Positions 51,065 through 57,879 of a stretch of 64,000 bases of DNA are shown here, one piece after another. The number at the start of each line of letters is the position of its first letter. Within the stretch, counting starts at the first letter, position 1. The stretch is taken from the NCBI GenBank assembly GCA_037388505.1, contig JARRKC010000013.1, positions 1 to 64,000 on the forward strand, in the 5' to 3' direction. This DNA is from JARRKC01 sp037388505 (GTDB lineage Bacteria; Acidobacteriota; UBA6911; RPQK01; JAPXNP01). The notes under the pieces were generated by a model, which searched no databases, was not told the DNA's origin, and worked only from the letters and a program-made list of their open reading frames with translations. The position numbers and the translations under genes are program-made.

Positions 51065-51093
51065 TTGACAATCAATAGAGACCAGGCTATCTT
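51065..51093 (+). promoter_or_regulatory. Promoter of padR
   Basis: Consensus TTGACA (51065-51070), 17-bp spacer, TATCTT (51088-51093), 25 bp before the padR ATG. The -35 is flanked by the AT-rich TTTCTTAT and AATCAATAG, a candidate autoregulatory site for the PadR protein. Confidence 0.65.
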
Positions 51094-51118
51094 CCTACAG
51101 AACTACAAGAGGAAGTGA

Positions 51119-51448
51119 ATGGCAGAAGATCGCATGAATTTGCTTCAGGGAACCCTCGATCTGCTCGTGCTCCAAACGTTGTACGCGATGGGCCCGATGC
51201 ATGGCTGGGGCATCGCGCGACGGCTGGAGCAGGTGGCCGACGAGCGAATCCGGATCAACTACGGGACGATGTATCCGGCCCTGGTTCGGCTGGAGCAGAG
51301 AGGGTGGATCCGAGCCGAGTGGGGCGCGTCGGAAAACAACCGCCGGGCCAAGTTCTACGCCTTGACGAAGGTCGGACGAGAGCGATTGGAGAGCGAAAAG
51401 AGAGACTGGCACGCGATGGCCGCCATCGTCGACAAGGTTCTGGAGTAG
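51119..51448 (+). CDS. PadR-family transcriptional regulator
   Basis: 109 residues; GAGGAAGTG before ATG 51119. Winged helix of PadR type: LQGTLDLLVLQTLYAMGPMHGWGIARRLE, then YGTMYPALVRLEQRGWIRAEWG and a C-terminal helix (YALTKVGRERLESEKRDW). Group of short PadR proteins that, in Acidobacteria, almost always precede ADOP permeases. Its stop overlaps the left end of a structured repeat (51445-51587), and the permease gene begins 158 bp on. Confidence 0.93.
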   Translation: MAEDRMNLLQGTLDLLVLQTLYAMGPMHGWGIARRLEQVADERIRINYGTMYPALVRLEQRGWIRAEWGASENNRRAKFYALTKVGRERLESEKRDWHAMAAIVDKVLE

Positions 51449-51587
51449 GACAACCTTCCAGGTTGTCCAGCTGCCGGGGTCGCGGCCACCGGGAAAGCTG
51501 AACGGCGCATCGAGACAGGAGCGTCCGTGGCGGCGTCGAGGAATCGTTCATTAGGGGCAGGGAGACAACCGGGGACGGTTGTCCTAC
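51445..51587 (+). repeat. Hairpin-bounded 143-bp element between padR and permease
   Basis: Ends are inverted repeats GTAGGACAACC (51445-51455) and GGTTGTCCTAC (51577-51587). Each end is also a hairpin: GGACAACCT-TCC-AGGTTGTCC (51448-51468) and GACAACCG-GGGA-CGGTTGTC (51564-51583). The left end supplies the padR stop codon. It looks like a small insertion of MITE/REP type. Confidence 0.7.
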
Positions 51588-51606
51588 GTTGTCGGGAAAG
51601 TTCGAA

Positions 51607-54261
51607 ATGGGAGTCTTCTGGAATCGGCTTCGCAGTCTGTTGCGCAATGGAAGACTGGACGGCGAGCTGGACGAAGAGCTCGAGTTTGTTTTTCAGATGG
51701 AGGTCGACGCCAACCTCGAGCGTGGCCTGAGCCCGGAAGAAGCAAGGCGGCAAGCACGGATCACCCTGGGGAGTCTCGAATCGATCAAGGAGGCCCATCG
51801 TGACGCCCGGGGCATCCCCTGGCTCGACAACCTCCGCCGGGACACGATTCAGGCTGTCCGCTCCTATCGTCGAACCCCTTTGTTCACCGGCGTCGTCCTG
51901 ATCACCCTGGCTGTGGGAATCGGCTTCTCCACCTTCGTGTTCAGCCTGATGGATGGGATTCTGTTGAAGCCCCTGCCCTATCCGCACGCCGAGAAGATCG
52001 TCAGGCTCTTCCGAAATGTCGAAAGTCCCTTCTATCTGCGGGAATTCGCCTCCTCTCTCTATCTCGAGGACCGCGCGAACCAACCGGACAGTATCGAAGC
52101 CGTCGCGACCTTCCGACAATCCGGATTCAACATGGCCGGATCCGGCGAGCCACTTCGGGTCTCAGGAGCCTGGGCTACGCCTTCGTTCTTCAACGTGCTG
52201 GGGATCCCTCCTTATTTGGGAAGGACCTTCTCGCGGGACGATGTCAAAAGCGGTCGGTCCCTCGCCGTACTGAGCTACGCACTTTGGCAAGGAGCCTTTT
52301 CAGGAGAGCGATCTGCAATTGGGAGGAAGATCCTCCTCGACAACAAGCCATTCGAAATCATCGGCGTGATGCCCGAGGGCGAAGACCTTCTGGACGGCAG
52401 CTCCTACCAGCTTTGGCTGCCCCTGGATCTCAGCGCCCGCCCTCGGATCCGCGACGGCTTTTCGATCGACCAGGCCCAGGCCGAGGTCGATCTGTGGGCC
52501 GCGCGCATGCGCCGTACCTATCCGGGAGTGAAAGAGGAACTCGGACTCCATATCGAGCCCTACTTCGACGACCGATTTGCCGAGGCGGAGACGCACCTCT
52601 GGATCCTCTCATCTGCCGTCGCCTTAGTCCTGCTGCTGACCTGCGTGAACGTCGCGGGCCTCCTGCTTGCCAGGGGTTCGAGGCGAGGCCGGGAAGTCGC
52701 CCTCCGCTCGGCTCTTGGCGCGGGTCGGTCCCGACTGGTCGTGCAATTCCTGACGGAGAGTCTGCTCCTCGCCGTGCCGGCCGGCATCCTGGGGCTGGGC
52801 TTGTCCTATCTTGCGCTGCAGACCATGCGGATGTGGTCTCCCAACGGGCTGCCCCGTCTGGACAACGTTACCCTGGGTTGGTTCGAACTTCTGTTCGCCG
52901 TGACACTGGCCCTGGTTTCCTGCTTGTTGCTGGGCCTGGGTCCGGCGCTGAGAGACTCCCGTGCAAGACCGATGACGGCGTTGAAACAGAGCAACTTGAC
53001 GACCACCGGTGGCAAGAACCGGGGACGATGGAATTCGGTCCTGGTCGCCGGACAGATCGCTCTGGCTCTGATCCTGATGTTGGGAGCCGGCCTCTTTCTC
53101 AAGAGCTACTGGGAACTCTCCCACGTCGAGCTCGGCTTTCAGACCGAGAACGTCCTCACGGCCCGGCTGGATCTCTCTCAGGCGTTCACCTCCGAGGCGG
53201 AACGGGGTTCGTTGTCGCCCATCAACGATCGCCAGCAGGAACGGATCGTGGATTTCACGGGAAGGGTCATGGATGAACTCCTGAGTCTTCCGGGGGTCGA
53301 GTCGGTGGGGGTCGCGGTAGCTCCCCCACTGGGAGACTGGACGATCGGTTTGAGCGGTCTCGAAAGCGAAGACTCCAAAACTGGAGACGTGGGAAGCTTC
53401 ACCGCCCGCGCTTCAGCTGTCAGCCCTGGCATCTTCGAGGTGCTGGGACTCCACCTGCTCGAGGGCCGGTTCTTCGATGCCCGCGACACTCGGTCGGGTG
53501 AATCGACACTGATCGTCGATCGGATGGTTGCAGACCGGTTCTGGCCCGACCAGAGCCCGCTCGGAAAGCGCCTGAAGTTCGGTAAACAGTGGCGGCGAAC
53601 GGTTGTCGGAGTCGTCGGGAGCATCCATTCAGCCGGCCCCAGTCGGCCTGCCGATCCGAAGGTTTACTTCCCCTTTGCCCAGTACCCCCTCCTGTCCGAC
53701 GTGACGTTCCTCGAGAAGGGCCGTATCGGCACGCCTCAGTTCGGGCGGGAGATCAAGAGGATCGTCGCCGGTTTAGAGCCGAATCTGCCGGTCTACGGTG
53801 TCGAAACGCTCGACGATCGCCTCGATCTTTGGAACTCGACCGAGAAACTCGTCAGCCTGCTCTTAGCCTTGTTCGCCGTTGTCTCCCTGTTTCTGGCCGC
53901 GGTCGGCCTCTATGGAACACTCGCCTTTCTGGTATCGGAAAGAACTCAGGAGGTCGGCATCCGCATGTCGCTCGGCGCCGATCGCGCCCGGATCTTTCGG
54001 ATGATCACCTTCAGGGGCCTGTCCCTTGTTCTCGCGGGCTTCATTCTCGGATCGATCGGGGGTCTGGCCGTCAACTACTTCCTGGCCGGGCTGGTCTCCT
54101 GGGACCCGAACGCTCAGCTGATCTTTCAAGCGAAGGCCCTCGACATCTCCGTCTTCGCAGCCGTCGGCCTGCTCCTCCTCCTGATCGGTTTCCTGGCCTG
54201 CGCGATCCCGGCCCTCCGGGCCGCACGCCTGGACCCCAACCGGGCGCTGCGCTATGAGTGA
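51607..54261 (+). CDS. ADOP-type ABC transporter permease (MacB/FtsX-like)
   Basis: 884 residues from ATG 51607 (GGGAAAG upstream; TTG 51589 less likely). N-terminal region about 1-80 with DELDEELEFVFQMEVD and GLSPEEARRQARITLG is the marker of Acidobacterial duplicated orphan permeases. Then a MacB core domain (FKPLPYPHAEKIV, LFTGVVLITLAVGIGFST) and two FtsX units (VNVAGLLLARGSRRGREVALRSALGAGRSRL; AAVGLYGTLAFLVSERTQEVGIRMSLGADR), with about eight membrane helices. No ATPase is encoded beside it, which is typical of the family. The function is unknown, perhaps mechanotransmission or lipoprotein handling. Confidence 0.93.
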   Translation: MGVFWNRLRSLLRNGRLDGELDEELEFVFQMEVDANLERGLSPEEARRQARITLGSLESIKEAHRDARGIPWLDNLRRDTIQAVRSYRRTPLFTGVVLITLAVGIGFSTFVFSLMDGILLKPLPYPHAEKIVRLFRNVESPFYLREFASSLYLEDRANQPDSIEAVATFRQSGFNMAGSGEPLRVSGAWATPSFFNVLGIPPYLGRTFSRDDVKSGRSLAVLSYALWQGAFSGERSAIGRKILLDNKPFEIIGVMPEGEDLLDGSSYQLWLPLDLSARPRIRDGFSIDQAQAEVDLWAARMRRTYPGVKEELGLHIEPYFDDRFAEAETHLWILSSAVALVLLLTCVNVAGLLLARGSRRGREVALRSALGAGRSRLVVQFLTESLLLAVPAGILGLGLSYLALQTMRMWSPNGLPRLDNVTLGWFELLFAVTLALVSCLLLGLGPALRDSRARPMTALKQSNLTTTGGKNRGRWNSVLVAGQIALALILMLGAGLFLKSYWELSHVELGFQTENVLTARLDLSQAFTSEAERGSLSPINDRQQERIVDFTGRVMDELLSLPGVESVGVAVAPPLGDWTIGLSGLESEDSKTGDVGSFTARASAVSPGIFEVLGLHLLEGRFFDARDTRSGESTLIVDRMVADRFWPDQSPLGKRLKFGKQWRRTVVGVVGSIHSAGPSRPADPKVYFPFAQYPLLSDVTFLEKGRIGTPQFGREIKRIVAGLEPNLPVYGVETLDDRLDLWNSTEKLVSLLLALFAVVSLFLAAVGLYGTLAFLVSERTQEVGIRMSLGADRARIFRMITFRGLSLVLAGFILGSIGGLAVNYFLAGLVSWDPNAQLIFQAKALDISVFAAVGLLLLLIGFLACAIPALRAARLDPNRALRYE

Positions 54262-54327
54262 GAAGCAACGTCCAGGTTGGCGGCCTGTTGAGTCGGACGG
54301 GCTGCGCCACCCGACGAGCTTGGAGGT

Positions 54328-54646
54328 ATGGATTCGTCGCTCAACCAGGAAATCGCAGTCATCATCCGAACGGCCTTTGCGGAGAATTGCGTCGAAGGGA
54401 ACACGTCGATGTCTGGGCAGGGCCGCCTACTTCATGGCCTACAACTATTTCCTCCGCGGGCTGGCCTCTTCCGCCCGCTTCTGGGTGGATCGGGCCCTGG
54501 AGCTCACGCCCACCCTCGAAGGGGCCCACTACCTGTCCGGAGTCCTCTATTTCGGAGAGCATGATCTTGCGAGGGCAGCCGAAGAACTCCGGCAGGTCGT
54601 GGAACCGGGGACGACGATCTGCGACGCATACTTCAAGATCGGCTGA
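54328..54646 (+). pseudogene. Decayed short TPR gene
   Basis: An ATG at 54328 with GGAGGT upstream opens MDSSLNQEIAVIIRTAFAEN, then about 54420 the sensible reading moves by one frame to AAYFMAYNYFLRGLASSARF and WVDRALELTPTLEGAHYLSGVLY, a TPR-like repeat pair, ending at 54646. A single frame never covers both parts. This suggests a frameshifted TPR gene downstream of the permease, although chance cannot be excluded. Confidence 0.35.
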
Positions 54647-54727
54647 ACGCGATCCCGGTCGACGAATAGGCAACGGCCATCCCGCCTCGTTGAACCTGTC
54701 TCGGTTCGCGCCGTCGGACCCACTCGA

Positions 54728-54756
54728 TTGACAACGAGGGCAGCCGATTCTAGAGT
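54728..54756 (+). promoter_or_regulatory. Promoter of the proton ATPase
   Basis: TTGACA (54728-54733), 17-bp spacer, TAGAGT (54751-54756), 27 bp before the TTG start, with a short leader. Confidence 0.6.
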
Positions 54757-54782
54757 CGCCTTAAGGTGGGAAGGAGGCAGCT

Positions 54783-57281
54783 TTGGCAGTTCCTGGTCAG
54801 ATCATCTCCGGTGACGAGGCGAAGGAGAGAAGCGCGGACGATCTCTTTACTCAGCTGAAAAGCAGTCGCCAAGGTTTGACGACTTCCGAGGCTGAGCAGC
54901 GTCTGGCCCAGTACGGCCCCAATGCCCTGGAAGAGGAAAAGGTCAATCCCATTCTGAAATTCCTGGGTTACTTCTGGGGACCCATTCCGTGGATGATCGA
55001 GGTCGCAGCCATCCTTTCGGCCGTCGTCCGCCACTGGACCGATCTGATCATCATTCTCGTCCTGCTGCTGTTCAACGCACTGGTGGGTTTCTGGCAGGAG
55101 TACAAGGCAGCCAACGCCCTCGATGCTTTGAAGAAGCAGCTGGCTCTCAAGGCCCGGGTCTTGCGGGACGGCAAGTGGCAGGACATCTCGGCCCAGGCAT
55201 TGGTCCCGGGAGACATCATCCGTCTCCGTCTGGGAGGAATCATTCCGGCCGACGTGAAGCTGATCGAAGGTGACTACCTCAGTGTCGACCAGTCTGCCTT
55301 GACCGGAGAATCGTTGCCCGTCAGCAAGGAGGCCGGAGACATCGCTTACTCCGGATCGGTAGCGAAGCAGGGAGAAATGGTGGCCCTGGTCACCGGCACG
55401 GGGACCGACACTTACTTTGGCCGTACGGCCAAGCTGGTCCAGACGGCCGGAGCTGCTTCACACTTCCAGAAGGCCGTTCTGCAAATCGGAGACTACCTGA
55501 TCTTCCTGTGCATCGGGTTGGTCATCATCCTCATTCTGGTGCAGCTGGCACGCGGTGACCAGATTCTCACCCTGGTGCAGTTCGCCCTAATTCTTACGGT
55601 AGCCTCCATCCCCGTGGCCCTGCCAGCCGTGCTCTCCGTGACCATGGCGGTGGGGGCGCTGGCCCTGTCCCGGATGAAGGCCATCGTCACCCACCTTCAA
55701 TCCATCGAGGAGATGGCCGGCATCGATATTCTGTGCTCCGACAAGACGGGCACTCTGACTCAGAACAAGCTGACCCTTGGAGATCCCATTACCTTCGCCG
55801 CCAAAGATCCTCAGGAGTTGATCCTTTACGGGGCGTTGGCCTCCAAGGAAGAGGATGAAGATCCGATCGATCTGGCGGTTTTGGGCGGTGTGCAGGACAA
55901 GGAGAAGCTGCAGTCCTATTCGCTCGTGAATTTCGTGCCTTTTGATCCGGTCCACAAGAAGACCGAGAGCACGGTCAAGGACTCAAAAGACAGAACACTC
56001 AAAGCCGCCAAGGGTGCTCCTCAGGTGATCATGGAACTGTGTCGCCTTGATGGGGACACGCTTGCCCGTGCTCAGAAGAAAGTGGAAGAGCTGGCAGGCA
56101 AAGGTTACCGCACCCTTGGAGTAGCCCGCTCCTCGAATGGCGACTCATGGGAATTCCTGGGCATCCTGCCGCTGCTGGACCCGCCCAGGGAGGACTCGGC
56201 GGCTACCATCAAGGACGCCGAGAAGCATGGCATCGAGATCAAGATGGTCACCGGTGACGACGTGGCCATCGGTCGCGAAATCGCAAGGAAGATTGGACTG
56301 GGCGACGCTATTCAGCCCGCCACGGAGCTTTTCAAGAAGGACACCGATGTCGACAACCTGAGCTCGAAGGCCATCAGTGAAATCGAGAAGGCCGAGGGCT
56401 ACGCCCGGGTATTTCCGGAACACAAGTACAGCATCGTCCGCGCTCTGCAGTCGAGGGGACACTTCGTCGCCATGACCGGCGACGGAGTGAACGACGCTCC
56501 GGCGATCAAACAGGCCGATGTCGGCATCGCGGTCAGCGGAGCCACCGACGCGGCCCGCAGCGCGGCGGCGCTGGTTCTCACCGCCCCCGGCCTTTCGGTG
56601 ATCGTCAGCGCGGTCGAGGAGGCACGCCGGATCTTCGAGCGGATGAACAGTTATGCCATCTACCGCATTGTCGAGACGATTCGGATCATGTTCTTCGTGG
56701 TGTTGGCCATCGTCTTCTTCAATTTCTATCCGATCACGGCGATCATGATCATCCTGCTGGCCTTCTTTAACGACGTTCCCATCATGACCATCGCGTTCGA
56801 CAACACCCGGGTCGACCCCAATCCGGTGAAGTGGAATATGCACCGGGTTCTGACGATCTCCACGGCGCTGGGCCTGACGGGAGTCGCGGGAAGCTTCCTG
56901 ATGTTGATCGTCGCCAGGAACTGGCTCAATCTGGACATTCGAGAGATCCAGACCTTTGTCTTTCTGAAAATGGCGGTGGCCGGCCATCTGACGCTCTTCG
57001 TAACCCGAACCACCCGCAAGTTTTGGCAAAAGCCCTATCCCGCACCCATCCTTCTCTGGTCGGCCGTAGTCACGAAGATTTTGGCGACCTTTTTCGTGGT
57101 CTACCCCTTCGGCCTGATTACCCCAATCCATTGGAGGAGTGTGGGCGTCATTTGGGGCTACTGCATTGCCTGGCTCTTCATGGGTGACTTCGTCAAACTG
57201 GCCGTGCTGAGACACCTGGAGATGAGCGGCTCGAGACATACCGGTTTCCTGCGGTTCGTGAAGAAGTGGGTTCACCCGTAG
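54783..57281 (+). CDS. P3A-type plasma-membrane H+-ATPase
   Basis: 832 residues from TTG 54783, supported by AAGGAGG. Typical order: N-terminal actuator with cation-ATPase N-domain (LTTSEAEQRLAQYGPNALEEEK), TGES at 174-177, phosphorylation site DKTGT with Asp320, ATP-binding domain, GDGVNDAP near 565, ten membrane segments. The close match of TM4 (PVALPAVLSVTMAVGALALSRMKAIV) and FNFYPITAIMIILLAFFNDVPI to plant/fungal proton pumps and their archaeal/bacterial kin (Methanocaldococcus MJ1226) argues for H+ export. It lacks the long C-terminal regulatory tail of fungal and plant pumps. Role: pH homeostasis or membrane potential. Confidence 0.93.
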   Translation: MAVPGQIISGDEAKERSADDLFTQLKSSRQGLTTSEAEQRLAQYGPNALEEEKVNPILKFLGYFWGPIPWMIEVAAILSAVVRHWTDLIIILVLLLFNALVGFWQEYKAANALDALKKQLALKARVLRDGKWQDISAQALVPGDIIRLRLGGIIPADVKLIEGDYLSVDQSALTGESLPVSKEAGDIAYSGSVAKQGEMVALVTGTGTDTYFGRTAKLVQTAGAASHFQKAVLQIGDYLIFLCIGLVIILILVQLARGDQILTLVQFALILTVASIPVALPAVLSVTMAVGALALSRMKAIVTHLQSIEEMAGIDILCSDKTGTLTQNKLTLGDPITFAAKDPQELILYGALASKEEDEDPIDLAVLGGVQDKEKLQSYSLVNFVPFDPVHKKTESTVKDSKDRTLKAAKGAPQVIMELCRLDGDTLARAQKKVEELAGKGYRTLGVARSSNGDSWEFLGILPLLDPPREDSAATIKDAEKHGIEIKMVTGDDVAIGREIARKIGLGDAIQPATELFKKDTDVDNLSSKAISEIEKAEGYARVFPEHKYSIVRALQSRGHFVAMTGDGVNDAPAIKQADVGIAVSGATDAARSAAALVLTAPGLSVIVSAVEEARRIFERMNSYAIYRIVETIRIMFFVVLAIVFFNFYPITAIMIILLAFFNDVPIMTIAFDNTRVDPNPVKWNMHRVLTISTALGLTGVAGSFLMLIVARNWLNLDIREIQTFVFLKMAVAGHLTLFVTRTTRKFWQKPYPAPILLWSAVVTKILATFFVVYPFGLITPIHWRSVGVIWGYCIAWLFMGDFVKLAVLRHLEMSGSRHTGFLRFVKKWVHP

Positions 57282-57449
57282 GCGAAACTGACCCAGTATC
57301 CCGAGTCGGAAATCCGCGTGCACCTGCCGCTTTTCGATTCGCCGCCGGGCCAGGGCTTCCAGGCGGTTCATGGAAGTTCAGACTACGGTCGCCGGAACAG
57401 GGTGTCAATCTCGGAGTGGAACACGGATCTCCTCCGCGCAAATTCGGCC

Positions 57450-57495
57450 TTGACTCCGTTACACATGTCACTTAAGCTTCCGTTACACGGGTAAC
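57450..57495 (+). promoter_or_regulatory. BlaI promoter with tandem operators
   Basis: TTGACT (57450-57455), 17-bp spacer, TAAGCT (57473-57478). Operator 1 GTTACACATGTCAC (57458-57471) fills the spacer; operator 2 GTTACACGGGTAAC (57482-57495) covers the transcription start. Both fit the TTACAnnTGTAA plan of BlaI/MecI sites, with centres 24 bp apart, so autorepression is expected. Confidence 0.65.
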
Positions 57496-57501
57496 GCCAA
57501 G

Positions 57502-57879
57502 ATGAGACTCTCCGCTACGGAATGGACGGTCATGAACGTGGTCTGGGAGGAGCAGCCGGTCTCTTCGCGAGACGTACATGACCGGGTCGCGGACGGAACG
57601 GGTTGGGCTTTCGACACGGTCCGAACGATTCTGAACCGCCTGGCGAAGAAGGGCGCCCTGAAATCCGAGGTGCGAGGCGGTACGGCTTATTTCACATCTC
57701 TTCTGAGCCGGGAAGAAGCCCGTCAGTCGGCGCTCTCCTGGATCGCCGAGAAGGCCTTCGGTGGTGCCCGGGAGGCCATGATGCAGTTTCTGGTCAGCCG
57801 CCACGATCTATCCCCGGCAGAGCGGGAGACCCTGCAAAAGCTTCTGGCCGAGTTGGACAACGAGGAGTCGGAACCATGA
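57502..57879 (+). CDS. blaI: BlaI/MecI-family repressor
   Basis: 125 residues. N-terminal winged helix (LSATEWTVMNVVWEEQPVSSRDVHDRV; TVRTILNRLAKKGALKSEVRGGTAYF), C-terminal dimerisation helices (SLLSREEARQSALSWIAEKAFGG). Homologues bind tandem palindromes as dimers and are cleaved when a BlaR1-type sensor is activated. No SD seen, as expected if the transcript is nearly leaderless from the promoter at 57450. Stop overlaps the next ATG (ATGA), so the pair is coupled. Confidence 0.93.
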   Translation: MRLSATEWTVMNVVWEEQPVSSRDVHDRVADGTGWAFDTVRTILNRLAKKGALKSEVRGGTAYFTSLLSREEARQSALSWIAEKAFGGAREAMMQFLVSRHDLSPAERETLQKLLAELDNEESEP

